Positions 27,393 through 37,074 are shown, numbered from the stretch's first letter. The stretch: 64,000 nucleotides of DNA from Algoriphagus sediminis (GCF_030403435.1 NZ_JAUEPH010000002.1:677383-741382); one strand, 5' to 3'. Made by a program: numbers and translations. Notes: generated by a model from the sequence alone, not told the origin.

Positions 27393-28849
27393 TTTTTTCT
27401 TTTCACATGAAATAGTCCTTCGCCCTTTTCAAGGCTCATGGTCAACACCAATTCATCAGCACTAATTTCAGCAGTTGTTATAAGCTTTTTTTCGCCTGAA
27501 ATTGGATCAAGGAAATGAACTTCATATTTACCTGGATCAATTTCTAGCGAAACTGAACTATCCCTTTTTCCTGCTTCAATAGCATAAACAGCTATCCCTC
27601 CATCTCCGTCTTCAAGAGCAAAGGCAAGCAAACCAGGAGAAGCCTTTATCCTATTTTTAGCGGGGATTGAGTTTTCTAGGTTCAAGGAATGAAGGAAATC
27701 AGATAAGATTTTCATCTCTTTTCTGAATTCTGGGCTACCACCTCCAGGAGCCTCATTGATTCCGGTTCCATCTTCTTTGCCCACAAAAAATGAATAGTCC
27801 AAATGGTTAAATAAACCTCCTCCTGACATCATAAAGGCCCAAGCCTGTCTACGATAGACCCAGTCCTCATTTCCAGCAAAACCTGATTCATCAAAACCAA
27901 TTACCTTATCTAAGTGGTAATTCCATTCAGCAGATTCCGGCCAGTTATAGTGGAAATTGACGATAGAGACCTCGGGATGTACATCGAAGAGTGGGGCTTT
28001 GAAATTGGTGAAATTTTGTGCGATTAGATGTTTTTGTGGCAATTCTGACTCCGTACTGACTATGGTCTCCACCATGGCATTTTGCCAATCAAGAGAGAGT
28101 TGATCTGCATAATCTACTTCTTGAGTCCAATCTGGTCCATCTGTGACATAAAGATTCATAAGATTTAAAACTCCCAAACCTCTATCCGACCAAGGCTCAT
28201 TTTGAATCTCAAAAAAGAAATTATCATAGGAATTTAGCTCCTGCACAATTTTCTGGACATATCCTTTTTGAAGGCTTAAAAGCTCTCCATTTTCTAGGGT
28301 ATGTACTAATCTTCGATCAAGCTCTTTGGTTTCTGCATTTAATCTGTTTTTTGGGTTTTGCGGACTGATATCCCAATGTTCATCTCGATAAATGGAGGAG
28401 AAAAAAGTAACCTCTACGATAATGTCTAATTCCTGTGCCAGACTCATGAATTCATGAAGTCTTTCAAAATATCTGGGATTATAAATGGCCCAGTTATATT
28501 TAATCTGCCCATTTTCTTCTTTCATTTCCCAGGGAACCAAAACCTCTCCATTATCAGGAGCTAAGGTATTATGCTTGATACCAAAGCTATCTCCAGGGAT
28601 CTCAAAGTAACTCCCCATAAATATCCGGGTGTAATTCATCCCATCCCTTTTAAGTGTTTTGAGATAGGTTTCGAAATCGAAAGCCGTATTTATTAATGCA
28701 CCATAATGTTCAGCAGAGGTAACCAAGACCAGAGGCTCTCCCTTATATTCGAAATAATGAGGATTGGCTTCCAGAAGCTTAATAGGTTCCTGAGCCGATG
28801 CTCCAAAATGACTACATACAAGACAAAGAAGGACGGTGAATTTTTTCAT
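27389..28849 (-). CDS. Exported glycoside-hydrolase-like protein (GH5/DUF4038 type TIM barrel)
   Basis: Protein of 486 residues with a signal peptide (cut near SAQ, residue 20). A TIM-barrel glycosidase pattern is visible: YTRIFMGSYFEIPG near 74, EVTFFSSIY near 150, FFFEIQNEPW near 213 (the expected acid/base Asn-Glu pair) and FDESGFAGN near 320 (nucleophile-like Glu). A beta-sandwich tail follows from about 400. It acts in the periplasm or outside. The target glycan is not evident; GH140-like and GH5-like enzymes are alternatives. Confidence 0.72.
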   Translation of the reverse strand: MKKFTVLLCLVCSHFGASAQEPIKLLEANPHYFEYKGEPLVLVTSAEHYGALINTAFDFETYLKTLKRDGMNYTRIFMGSYFEIPGDSFGIKHNTLAPDNGEVLVPWEMKEENGQIKYNWAIYNPRYFERLHEFMSLAQELDIIVEVTFFSSIYRDEHWDISPQNPKNRLNAETKELDRRLVHTLENGELLSLQKGYVQKIVQELNSYDNFFFEIQNEPWSDRGLGVLNLMNLYVTDGPDWTQEVDYADQLSLDWQNAMVETIVSTESELPQKHLIAQNFTNFKAPLFDVHPEVSIVNFHYNWPESAEWNYHLDKVIGFDESGFAGNEDWVYRRQAWAFMMSGGGLFNHLDYSFFVGKEDGTGINEAPGGGSPEFRKEMKILSDFLHSLNLENSIPAKNRIKASPGLLAFALEDGDGGIAVYAIEAGKRDSSVSLEIDPGKYEVHFLDPISGEKKLITTAEISADELVLTMSLEKGEGLFHVKRKK

Positions 28850-28942
28850 ACTAATAGAGGAATATGATTGAAGATAAAAATTACTGGGTGGATAATTGTG
28901 GATTCAATTGCCAAAAGTTTTAGGGAAGCTATCTTTAAGACT

Positions 28943-30088
28943 ATGAAATCTAAGTTGCCAGATATTAAAGAAACGATTTTTACCACCATGAATAGGGCTT
29001 CCCTGGAAGCGAATGCCATCAACCTTTCTCAGGGCTTTCCAGGATTTCAACCCGATTCCAGGCTTCGAGATCTTATTGCACATTTTACCCAGAATGGTAG
29101 TAACCAATATGCCCCGATGATGGGAATTCCTGCGCTTCGTGAAGCCATGTCTCTCAAAACTGAAAAATGCCAAGGAGTGAAAACAGATATGGATTCTGAG
29201 TGGACCATTGTTTCCGGAGCGACTCAGGCTGTTTTTTCTGCAGTTACAGCCGTGGTGGAAACCGGAGATGAAGTAATCGTACTTGAGCCGGCTTTTGATA
29301 GTTATGTTCCGGCCATCTTATTAAATGGGGGAATTCCCATCCATGTTCCTTTGAGCCTGAAGGATTTTTCTCCTGACTGGGATTTAATCAGGGAGAAAGT
29401 TTCAAATAAAACAAAACTGATAATAGTGAATACACCACATAATCCGAGTGGATACGTTTGGACCAAAAATGACTTGGAGGAGCTGGCAAGTTTGGTGGAG
29501 GAATTTGGCCTATTTGTGGTAAGTGATGAGGTTTATGAGCATATTATTTTTGATGGGCGAGAGCATTATTCACTTCTTTCGCATCCTGTACTCAGGCAGA
29601 GGACTTTTGTCTGCGGTTCATTTGGAAAAACCTTTCACATAACTGGCTGGAAAATAGGGTTTTGTGTAGCTATCCCTGAACTGACTGTAGAATTCAGAAA
29701 AATTCATCAATATGTGACTTTTACCACTGTCAGACCCGCTCAACATGCTTTGGCAGAATACCTCAAATTAGAGACTTATTTGGGCCTTCCGGACTTTTAT
29801 GAAAAGAAAAGAAACCTATTTACTGATGGCCTAGAAAACTCCTCGCTAGAGTTTGAACCTGCTCAGGGTAGTTTTTTCCAGCAAGCTCAATATGGACATC
29901 TTTCTCAAATGCCAGATCGGGAACTGGCCTTGAAAATGACCAGAGAACTCAAGGTTGCTTGTATTCCAGTTTCAAGTTTCTACGCAGATGGAAGTGATCA
30001 TAAAATCATTCGCTTTTGCTTCGCGAAAAATGATGATGAACTGATTGAAGCGACCTCCAGATTAGAGAATTTAGACAGGCTTTTTTAG
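28943..30088 (+). CDS. Methionine/aromatic aminotransferase (PLP, class I)
   Basis: Fold-type I aminotransferase of 381 residues. INLSQGFPGFQPD, NTPHNPSGYVWT (cofactor Asn), VVSDEVYEHIIFDG and SFGKTFHITGWKIGF with the PLP lysine identify the KBL/YbdL-like branch, known to act on methionine keto acids. The ATG at 28943 matches the family N-terminus; an in-frame TTG 25 codons upstream would add a non-conserved tail. It converges with the sugar-isomerase gene and overlaps its 3-prime end by four bases. Confidence 0.88.
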   Translation: MKSKLPDIKETIFTTMNRASLEANAINLSQGFPGFQPDSRLRDLIAHFTQNGSNQYAPMMGIPALREAMSLKTEKCQGVKTDMDSEWTIVSGATQAVFSAVTAVVETGDEVIVLEPAFDSYVPAILLNGGIPIHVPLSLKDFSPDWDLIREKVSNKTKLIIVNTPHNPSGYVWTKNDLEELASLVEEFGLFVVSDEVYEHIIFDGREHYSLLSHPVLRQRTFVCGSFGKTFHITGWKIGFCVAIPELTVEFRKIHQYVTFTTVRPAQHALAEYLKLETYLGLPDFYEKKRNLFTDGLENSSLEFEPAQGSFFQQAQYGHLSQMPDRELALKMTRELKVACIPVSSFYADGSDHKIIRFCFAKNDDELIEATSRLENLDRLF

Positions 30089-31116
30089 GCTTGACTTAAG
30101 GCATTGGCGCAATATTCATAGCAATTCTTAACCTCGGTCACTGGGTTCGAACCTGAGGGAATTTGGTATTCGAGCTCAATAGTTGCCGGGAAAGAATAGG
30201 AATTGTCTTTCATCGTCTTTAAAACTTCAGCGATTGGGGTATCACCATTTCCCCAAATAACATTACCCTTTCCGTTTTCCGGAGTCTGACGATCTTTAAC
30301 GTGCATACTAGAAATTCGATTTGATTGCTTTGTGATTAGCTCCATCAAATCCGTGTTTCCAGCGGCGATGTAATGACCAATATCCAGATTCAGTGCATTA
30401 TTTGGGCTTTGCTCTAAAGCAGTATCCCAAAAAGTAAAGGTTTGTTGTTCATGTCCATGATAGGCTACAGAAACTCCATGTTGTTCGGCCATTTTACCGA
30501 GCTTCATCGTGTGGGCATCGTCAGATGGATGTTCTAGAGTTACATGGCTAGCGCCCAAAGCTTTGGCAGCACGCATCCCAAAATCAATTTCCGCATCACT
30601 ATTAAGTTTTCCGAAAGTACTTGGCTTGTAGGCATAGATTTCTACACCAGAATCATTGAACATTGCCTTCAGCTCATCAAATTTGCTTATGTCAGCACCC
30701 TCGCGCCATTTTGCAACTTCTTGATTGTAAGAATCCACGGAACCCCTCATTTCCTCGAGTTCTTTCTTTTCGTCTTCCGTTATGGTCTCGTTTCTTTCTT
30801 TGCCCATGAGCATGAATAGATCCATTCTATTGAAACCAATCATAGGCTTACCTGCAAATTCTTCCGCTGGATCACCCATCAGTTCGACTGCAGTTACTCC
30901 AGCTTGATTGATATAGCCGAGAATTGCTTCTGCACTTTGATCCTTCATCTGACGGAAAGAATAGGTAATACAGCCCAACTTTACTCCCTCTATGAGAGTT
31001 TTGTTCTTATGATAGTTCTTAATGATTGCTGGTGCTCCTTCTAACCAGGTAGGGGCCAAAGCTAAACCCGAAATGCCAAGTGTGGCCTTCCTTAAAAATT
31101 CTCTTCTGTTTTTCAT
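30085..31116 (-). CDS. Sugar phosphate isomerase/epimerase family, Tat-exported
   Basis: Xylose-isomerase-like TIM barrel (AP endonuclease 2 family) of 343 residues with a twin-arginine signal (KNRREFLRKA, then a Gly/Leu/Ala-rich run) at the start. GVTAVELMGDP near residue 73, VTLEHPSDD near 196, YHGHEQQ near 220, LNLDIGHYIAAG near 243 and MHVKDRQTPENGKG near 273 supply the expected metal ligands. Such exported members often accompany Gfo/Idh and DUF1080 proteins in Bacteroidota sugar clusters. Substrate unknown. Confidence 0.85.
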   Translation of the reverse strand: MKNRREFLRKATLGISGLALAPTWLEGAPAIIKNYHKNKTLIEGVKLGCITYSFRQMKDQSAEAILGYINQAGVTAVELMGDPAEEFAGKPMIGFNRMDLFMLMGKERNETITEDEKKELEEMRGSVDSYNQEVAKWREGADISKFDELKAMFNDSGVEIYAYKPSTFGKLNSDAEIDFGMRAAKALGASHVTLEHPSDDAHTMKLGKMAEQHGVSVAYHGHEQQTFTFWDTALEQSPNNALNLDIGHYIAAGNTDLMELITKQSNRISSMHVKDRQTPENGKGNVIWGNGDTPIAEVLKTMKDNSYSFPATIELEYQIPSGSNPVTEVKNCYEYCANALSQA

Positions 31117-31201
31117 GTCAAAGCTGAAATTTTTGAATGTAAATAAGTTAATGATTTTTAGAAAATATTGATAATCCCATTGAGCCTTTTAATTTACATT
31201 G

Positions 31202-31627
31202 ATGAAAAACCCAATCACTGAACGAGTAACATCGGGGAATTTTTTGAAAGAGCTTAAGTTTCAAACCGCAAGGAGTGGAGGACCAGGAGGGCAGCATGTC
31301 AATAAGGTAGAGACGAAAGTTCTACTCTCTTTTGACATTAGAGCTTCCGAAGAGTTGACTGAAGAAGAAAAGGAATTCCTCGTGAAAAAACTCAAGTCAA
31401 AAATAAGTACTGAGGCAGTGCTTCAGATTTCTTCTCAGGAAAAGAGATCTCAAATCCAGAATAAGGAAATTGCCATTAAAAAATTTAATCGGTTATTGGT
31501 CAAGGCCTTTGAAAAGACCAAAGTGAGGAAGAAGACCAAACCGAAAAAGTCAGCAATTGAAAAGCGATTAAAGGAAAAAAAATCCAGATCTGAGATTAAG
31601 GCGAATAGGGGATGGAAAAGAGAGTAA
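31202..31627 (+). CDS. arfB: Alternative ribosome-rescue factor ArfB
   Basis: Peptidyl-tRNA hydrolase of 141 residues that frees stalled ribosomes. The catalytic GGQ is at residues 29-31 in SGGPGGQHVNKVETKV, and the Lys/Arg-rich tail from about 100 to the end (KTKVRKKTKPKKSAIEKRLK) is the part that enters the empty mRNA channel. The ATG at 31202 is preferred over TTG one codon earlier. It is a single plus-strand gene between minus-strand genes. Confidence 0.92.
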   Translation: MKNPITERVTSGNFLKELKFQTARSGGPGGQHVNKVETKVLLSFDIRASEELTEEEKEFLVKKLKSKISTEAVLQISSQEKRSQIQNKEIAIKKFNRLLVKAFEKTKVRKKTKPKKSAIEKRLKEKKSRSEIKANRGWKRE

Positions 31628-31637
31628 AACAGTAAAT

Positions 31638-32216
31638 TTAATTTAGGACCTCAATCTTCACATTTCTGAACTTGACCTCTCCTGTGCCCATGGCCTGAAG
31701 TGCTATAAACCCTTCTTTTAGGTCCATATTTTCAAGATCTGCAGTCTTGATGGAATTAACCCAGGCTTCGACTCGGTTATCCTTCACCTTTATTCTATAG
31801 GTATTCCATTTTCCTATGGTTTCTACATAATTCAATGGATTTGCCCTGTTGACAATCGACCCTGTTCGGAAATCTTGATTTGGATGGGCATCCCAAATAT
31901 TGATCTCATAGCAGTCTACAAAACTTAATTCTCTATTCAAACATCTGACAAAAATACCCGAATTAATCGTGCTATCCGGCCAAAACTCTAGCTCCAATTC
32001 GAAGTTTTTGAAGCTTTCTTTTGTCATTACGAAGCCAACCGTATCTGATACTGAAGCTGACAAAACCCCTTCCTCTAAGTTCCAATCCGCATCCCCATAT
32101 GTCTCCCATATGGATAGCTCATTATCTAACATTTCGGTTTTTTGCGAACAGGAGAGGAGCAGAGCAAAGGATAAAAGAAACCCAAATTTTAAAAATGTAG
32201 AATTTCTAAGAATCAT
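31638..32216 (-). CDS. Single-domain DUF1080 lipoprotein
   Basis: Lipoprotein of 192 residues with lipobox LLSC near Cys23. One DUF1080 domain fills the rest (WNLEEGVLSAS; NFELELEFWPDSTINSGIFVRC; FIALQAMGTGEVKFRNVKIE). The usual FNGxxLxGW opening is missing, so the domain is slightly shortened at its start. The family includes 3-keto-glycoside-cleaving enzymes. The copper operon ends 42 bases upstream, so co-transcription is possible but the functional link is unclear. Confidence 0.8.
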   Translation of the reverse strand: MILRNSTFLKFGFLLSFALLLSCSQKTEMLDNELSIWETYGDADWNLEEGVLSASVSDTVGFVMTKESFKNFELELEFWPDSTINSGIFVRCLNRELSFVDCYEINIWDAHPNQDFRTGSIVNRANPLNYVETIGKWNTYRIKVKDNRVEAWVNSIKTADLENMDLKEGFIALQAMGTGEVKFRNVKIEVLN

Positions 32217-32258
32217 ACTTGGACTGAGTGGCTATTATAGATTGAAAGCTAGACCGAA

Positions 32259-32780
32259 TTAAAATAGGAGGCAAGAAATTTCTTTCATTGGTTTTTGCGC
32301 AGCCTCACCATTGGTTCTAGTTTTGCTCGATTCAACATCTCCTATGTCCTGATCTTCTGTTTCAAAATAGAGATGGTAATGGTTACTACAACCTGGGTTG
32401 AATTTCGAATTACAATTCGGACAGGTATTTTCTGAATCAAAGTATTCCTGTATGCCTAGCTCGGTTCCACATACCCCACACAAAATGGCTTTTTCAGAGA
32501 ATTCTTCTTTTGGCCAAACTGAAGGTTTATGATCAGCGGTTTCTGAATGGCATGAAAAGCAAGGATAATACTTCTCACAACAATTAAACTTAATTGCAAT
32601 AATGTCTAAGGCCGAATGCCAATGCTGACATCTGGTCTGGTTATCCACTGGTTTCCCGTAAATATTGATACCCTTTATTTTGGAATCTATTACGGATAAT
32701 GAAGGCTGTTTCTGCGCCAAGGTAGTATGAGTTAAAACAAGAAGAAAATCCAAAATGAGGACTTGAATAAAAGTTCTCAT
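32259..32780 (-). CDS. Exported CHY zinc finger protein
   Basis: Protein of 173 residues starting at the ATG one base after the stop of the CopZ-like gene; an in-frame ATG six codons upstream would overlap that gene. The N-terminal hydrophobic stretch ending near TLAQ looks like a signal peptide. A complete CHY zinc finger follows: RCQHWHSALDIIAIKF, CCEKYYPCFSCH, CGVCGTEL, CPNCNSKFNPGCSNHYHLYFE. Most CHY proteins are cytosolic and about 100 residues long; here the domain appears exported. The C-terminal tail is unrelated. Its place in a copper operon hints at a metal or redox role (inference). Confidence 0.78.
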   Translation of the reverse strand: MRTFIQVLILDFLLVLTHTTLAQKQPSLSVIDSKIKGINIYGKPVDNQTRCQHWHSALDIIAIKFNCCEKYYPCFSCHSETADHKPSVWPKEEFSEKAILCGVCGTELGIQEYFDSENTCPNCNSKFNPGCSNHYHLYFETEDQDIGDVESSKTRTNGEAAQKPMKEISCLLF

Positions 32781-32781
32781 A

Positions 32782-32997
32782 CTATTCAGGTTTGGCAATA
32801 AAGCCGGCTTTCAGAACGGTGCGAAAGACCTCTTCTTCTGACATATCCTCTGACTGAATGGTTAAAATTCTTTCTTCACTATCCAGGTCTACACTCCACT
32901 CTTTCACCTTTTCTGATTCGTTTAAAAATGGGCTGACTTTTGCCAGGCAGTTGCTACAGTTTATGTTTGTTTTGAATCTTTGACTTTTCATTTTCAT
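32782..32997 (-). CDS. Heavy-metal-associated domain protein (CopZ-like)
   Basis: Small cytoplasmic protein of 71 residues. The metal-binding CxxC is seen as NCSNC at about residues 13-17, within the beta-alpha-beta HMA pattern. The residues around CxxC are not the usual GMTCxxC (here TNINCSNCLAKV), so affinity may differ from classic copper chaperones. It begins 12 bases after copA, consistent with a copper donor or acceptor of the pump. Confidence 0.82.
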   Translation of the reverse strand: MKMKSQRFKTNINCSNCLAKVSPFLNESEKVKEWSVDLDSEERILTIQSEDMSEEEVFRTVLKAGFIAKPE

Positions 32998-33009
32998 CTA
33001 TTTCAAATA

Positions 33010-35256
33010 CTAATTTAGCGACTTTCCTTTTAGCCTGAGACTATTCGTTACCACGGAAACGGAGCTCATGGCCATAGCGGCCGAAGCAACCATTGGATTT
33101 AGTAAAATGCCCGACAAAGGAAAAAGAACACCTGCCGCAATTGGAATCCCGATCAGGTTAAAAACAGATGCCCAAAAAAGATTCTGTTTGATCCCGGACA
33201 TGGTTAATTTGGATAGATTTAGGGTTTCCACCACTTTCGTAAGATCAGATGTGGTCAAGGTCACCATTGCCGAATCTATCGCAATATCGGCTCCATGTCC
33301 CATAGCAATACTAAGGTCTGCTGTGGCCAAAGCTTCAGAATCATTAATTCCATCTCCGATCATAGCTACCTTTTTACCGTTCGATTGAAGCGATTTTATA
33401 TAATTAGCCTTGTCCTGTGGGAGCATCCCTGCTTTGAACTTTCGGATGCCGGTTTCTTCCGCCACTCTGGTCGTGGTATTCTCTTGATCCCCACTAAGGA
33501 TGATTACTTCTAGCCCCAAATTCTGCATTTTTTCAATGGCAGATTTTGAGGACCCCTTGATTGGGTCGCTGATAGAAATGATGGAAATCACTTCTTTGTC
33601 ATTGGCAAACCAAACCACCGTTTCTCCTCTTGAAGAGAGTTTTTCTGATTCATTAATCAGGTTTGTTGGGATTTGAATTTCCGATTCTGTAATCCACTTT
33701 TGGGAACCAATTCTATAGACTGTTTCTTCTATTTTACCCATGATACCAAAGCCGGTGTAGTTTTTAAAATCTGATACCTTTAAGTTCTGATTTTCAGAGG
33801 TGTGTGAGAATTTAGCTATAGCATTTGCTAAAGGGTGTTTTGAGTTGCTTTCTAAGGCAAAGAGATAGGAAAACCACTTGGACTGATCCTTGGAATTTCC
33901 TCCAAAATTTTCAGAGAAAATTACGGAAGAAACGTTGGGTTTTCCCTGAGTTATGGTTCCTGTTTTATCAAGAATTACAGTGTCTATCTTACTACCAATT
34001 TCCAAGCTATCTGCGTCCTTGATTAGTATATTTTCTTCAGCTCCTTTTCCAACACCGACCATAATGGCTGTTGGCGTGGCCAAACCTAGGGCACATGGAC
34101 AGGCTATGACCAAGACAGATATTGCACTTAGCAACCCAAATGAAAAAGCATTTTCCTGTGCAATTACAAACCAGGCAAAAAAGGTGAGAATTGAAATCAG
34201 TAGAACAATGGGTACAAAAATCCCAGCGATTTTATCAGTAAGCTTTTGTATTTCTGCTTTGCTCCCTTGTGCTTCGTGAACCCTTTTAATTATTTGAGAC
34301 AAAAGAGTGTCGGCGCCGACTTTTTCAGCTATCATCCGAAAGCTTCCATCTTGATTAATGGTTCCTGCATAAACCTTACTTTCAAGAGTCTTTGATACAG
34401 GGATTGGTTCACCCGAAATCATGCTTTCATCCACATAAGATTCTCCGTTAGTGATAGACCCATCGACAGGAATTTTATCTCCAGGCCGTATCAATAGGGT
34501 ATCCTTAACAGCTACTTCGTTTAGATCAATTTCCTCTGTATTGCCATCCACATTGATGCGGGAGACTTTCTTTGGTTGTAATTCTAGTAGTTTTTGAATG
34601 GCAAAACCTGTTTTGGTTTTGGCTCTCGCCTCGAGAAGCTTTCCGATGGAAATGAAGAATATTATAATTGTCGAGGCTTCAAAATAAACATGTGGCTCCA
34701 AACCTCTTTCGAGCCAAAATTCTGGAAATATGGTATTGAAAGAAGAGAATAGAAAGGCGATCCCTGAACCCAAAGCCACCAACGTATCCATGTTTGCTTT
34801 CCCAATTTTCGCTTGCTTCCATGCTACAGAAAAGAAAGAGGACCCGAAATAAAATAAGACGGGTAAGGATAGAATCATGCTGATCCATTTACCAGGCTCC
34901 CAATTCATAAAAAACATTCCTAGAATAAATACAGGTAGGGTAAAGATTCCTGCACCTATAGTCCTATTCTTAATTTTGGAATATTCTTTTCTTTTCTTGT
35001 CTGCCAAACTCTTTTCAAGCGGCTCAGCGCTAAGTATGAGCCCATAACCAACAGCTGACAATGCATCATTTAAGCTTTCAGGACTGACGTTTGAATCGAA
35101 TTCAACATTTACTGTCTCTGCCGCTAGGTTGACTTGGGCTTTCTTTACACCTTCGGTGTATTGAAGTATGGTTTCTACTGATGAGGCACAGGCTGCACAG
35201 GTCATGCCAGTGACAGGGAAGGTTTCTTTTTGAAGGTCTTTGACGGTACTACTCAT
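33010..35256 (-). CDS. copA: Copper-exporting P1B-type ATPase
   Basis: Pump of 748 residues. One N-terminal HMA domain (VTGMTCAACASSV), eight expected membrane helices with the CPC ion motif in IACPCALGLATP, phosphorylation site DKTGT, the SKHPLANAI motif of the nucleotide domain, and MIGDGINDSEAL in the hinge. The C-terminal helix carries MVASAAMAMSSVSVVTNSLRL, as in Cu(I) pumps. The ATG at 35256 is preferred over an in-frame TTG nine codons upstream. It heads the copA-copZ-CHY operon. Confidence 0.93.
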   Translation of the reverse strand: MSSTVKDLQKETFPVTGMTCAACASSVETILQYTEGVKKAQVNLAAETVNVEFDSNVSPESLNDALSAVGYGLILSAEPLEKSLADKKRKEYSKIKNRTIGAGIFTLPVFILGMFFMNWEPGKWISMILSLPVLFYFGSSFFSVAWKQAKIGKANMDTLVALGSGIAFLFSSFNTIFPEFWLERGLEPHVYFEASTIIIFFISIGKLLEARAKTKTGFAIQKLLELQPKKVSRINVDGNTEEIDLNEVAVKDTLLIRPGDKIPVDGSITNGESYVDESMISGEPIPVSKTLESKVYAGTINQDGSFRMIAEKVGADTLLSQIIKRVHEAQGSKAEIQKLTDKIAGIFVPIVLLISILTFFAWFVIAQENAFSFGLLSAISVLVIACPCALGLATPTAIMVGVGKGAEENILIKDADSLEIGSKIDTVILDKTGTITQGKPNVSSVIFSENFGGNSKDQSKWFSYLFALESNSKHPLANAIAKFSHTSENQNLKVSDFKNYTGFGIMGKIEETVYRIGSQKWITESEIQIPTNLINESEKLSSRGETVVWFANDKEVISIISISDPIKGSSKSAIEKMQNLGLEVIILSGDQENTTTRVAEETGIRKFKAGMLPQDKANYIKSLQSNGKKVAMIGDGINDSEALATADLSIAMGHGADIAIDSAMVTLTTSDLTKVVETLNLSKLTMSGIKQNLFWASVFNLIGIPIAAGVLFPLSGILLNPMVASAAMAMSSVSVVTNSLRLKGKSLN

Positions 35257-35295
35257 GTTTGCTGCTAAAGAACATGAGAACAATTAGGATGATTC

Positions 35296-35303
35296 CAAAT
35301 CTA
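35296..35303 (-). promoter_or_regulatory. Candidate -7 box of copA operon
   Basis: On the minus strand this reads TAGATTTG, a TAnnTTTG match, about 40 bases before the copA ATG. No clear -33 box or copper-regulator dyad was found beside it. Confidence 0.35.
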
Positions 35304-35328
35304 GATGTTGTCTAAAAAAGAATGAGTC

Positions 35329-35988
35329 TTAGTAAATAAACTCCTCTTCCCACATTCTGAAACCTCCTTTAAAAGCGTTTTTATTCGTCCCCAATCTACA
35401 GCCTTCGGGAATCTTGGTTAGAATTTTTGAATTCCCACCTCCCAAAACAATATCGTCAGGCTGTAAAGCATCCGCCAAAATTTCGACAGTATTAAAGACG
35501 TGCTTCTCCCATTTTTTGTGTCCTTTTTTGGCGTAATAGGCCTTGCCAACATAATTTTCGAAAGTTGATTTTCTGTAAGGTAGATGTCCTCCCTCAATTG
35601 GAACCACCGTTTTTCCAATGACCATGGCTGTACCTAACCCTGTTCCTAATCCGAGGAAAAGCATTTTCTTCCCCTCGTAGCTTCCAATGGCCTGCATGGC
35701 AGCATCGTTTATAATCTTGACAGGACAATCAAATGCGCCCACAAAATCATATGTTTCCCAGCCATGCCCAAGGTTTACAGGCTCACTCAGAATTTGATTG
35801 TTTTTTACTTTTCCGGGAAAACCCATTGAAATAGTGTCGTATTCCCAATTCTTGGCATTTTCCTTAATAAGAGGAATTAAATGTTCGGGTGAAAAATCGT
35901 TTCCCGAGGGAATTTTTATGCGTTCAGTTTGGCCGGAGGCAAGGATTTTAACATTGGAACCTCCAACGTCAACAACAAGGGTTTTCAA
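35329..35988 (-). CDS. ROK-family sugar kinase (polyphosphate-glucokinase-like)
   Basis: Sugar kinase of 219 residues. The phosphate-binding DVGGSNVKI is at residues 7-15, NDAAMQAIGSY near 92 and LGLGTGLGTAMV near 111. Short length and the EGGHLPYRK segment near 132 match the PPGK-like branch, which can use polyphosphate or ATP. The zinc-binding CxCGxxGC motif of many ROK proteins is absent, as expected for this branch. Single gene; glucose is the likely substrate. Confidence 0.78.
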   Translation of the reverse strand: MKTLVVDVGGSNVKILASGQTERIKIPSGNDFSPEHLIPLIKENAKNWEYDTISMGFPGKVKNNQILSEPVNLGHGWETYDFVGAFDCPVKIINDAAMQAIGSYEGKKMLFLGLGTGLGTAMVIGKTVVPIEGGHLPYRKSTFENYVGKAYYAKKGHKKWEKHVFNTVEILADALQPDDIVLGGGNSKILTKIPEGCRLGTNKNAFKGGFRMWEEEFIY

Positions 35989-36088
35989 TGAAGCTTTAGT
36001 TTGTTGGGTTTACTTAAATCGGAACTAATCTAGTTAGATTTTTTTGAAAGGGAAAACAAAGAGAACCCAACTTAATTTGTCAACTCAA

Positions 36089-36706
36089 TCAGACTGAGAC
36101 TAATTTGAAATGGCAATTCGAATCCTGTCTTAGATGTACTGCAATTTCCTTCCTTAAATGATAAAATGCCTCTAGAAGTGTGGCATTTTCTATTTTTCCA
36201 GCATCAATAGCTTTAAAACCTATGATCTCGATAAGTCTTTTAATCCGATTTTTCTGAGGATTTTGATCACCACAGTAATAAGTTTCTTTGATGACTCCGA
36301 GCTTATCAGTAGCTGGATAATCAAGCCCTAGATTATTGAATGCTTTAAAAACAGGAGCTTCCTTACAAACTTCCTTTATTAAAGCTGTGTTTTCACTTTG
36401 TAATTGATGCTCATAGCTGCTGTTTGTACAGTCCACTATAATTTTATCATCCAGGTCCGCCTTTGATAGACTTTCAAGAATATTTGGAAGATCCTTATTC
36501 TCACTGCAGACAAGGATAATCTCCGATTGATCTATTGCAGATGAATATGGGCAAAGCTTGTCATAAAACTTATTGAGAACTCTCCATTCGGGCTGGCTTG
36601 TATCAAAATCCTCGTCTATTCCGAAGACCACATTAATTCCTGCATTCAGGTACTTTTTTCCTAGAGCCTTGGCGAGGCTGGTGCCTCCAATTATTCCGAT
36701 TTTCAT
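36089..36706 (-). CDS. NADP-binding oxidoreductase, F420-reductase-like fold
   Basis: Rossmann protein of 205 residues. The opening MKIGIIGGTSLAKALGKKYLNAG is a dinucleotide site with GxxxxA spacing. DKIIVDCTNS near 88 and VFKAFNNLG near 117 follow the pattern of NADPH:F420 reductase relatives. Bacteroidota do not normally use F420, so the real substrate is unknown. It stands alone between non-coding stretches. Confidence 0.6.
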   Translation of the reverse strand: MKIGIIGGTSLAKALGKKYLNAGINVVFGIDEDFDTSQPEWRVLNKFYDKLCPYSSAIDQSEIILVCSENKDLPNILESLSKADLDDKIIVDCTNSSYEHQLQSENTALIKEVCKEAPVFKAFNNLGLDYPATDKLGVIKETYYCGDQNPQKNRIKRLIEIIGFKAIDAGKIENATLLEAFYHLRKEIAVHLRQDSNCHFKLVSV

Positions 36707-37074
36707 CTAAATTATTTTTAAGGGTGAGAAGGGGTTGGTTATTTAGACGAACCAAACTAACTTCTGTAAAGTAGCCAATAATGAAGTAAAATCAAACTAT
36801 TATTTTGTACTTTCGCTGAAGACATGCTAACAACATATTACTTTCTTTGAAATACAAAAACGTCTCTACATTTTTTAATAATCTGTAGGATACTATTACC
36901 AGAGAAAAAAATTAAAGAGTAAAAAGGTGACTCTGCAGAGTGTTATCGCCAATTATTTCGAAGATTCAAGTAATTTTATTTTAACATTAGATTTTAGCGG
37001 CTTTTGCCGAATTCAGATTCTTTTTGAAGTTCCTACCAGAAATTGATTTAATTAAAAAGAAGTGAATGGTTGCC
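36707..37074. other. Non-coding gap
   Basis: 368 bases of AT-rich sequence. It contains a 12-base palindrome ACTCTGCAGAGT at 36930-36941 and a small CGGC-TTTT-GCCG hairpin further on, but no reading frame or RNA that I recognise. Confidence 0.5.

Noticed and set aside
36089..36706. True F420 reductase
   Set aside because: Only the Rossmann pattern matches; F420 is not expected in Bacteroidota.
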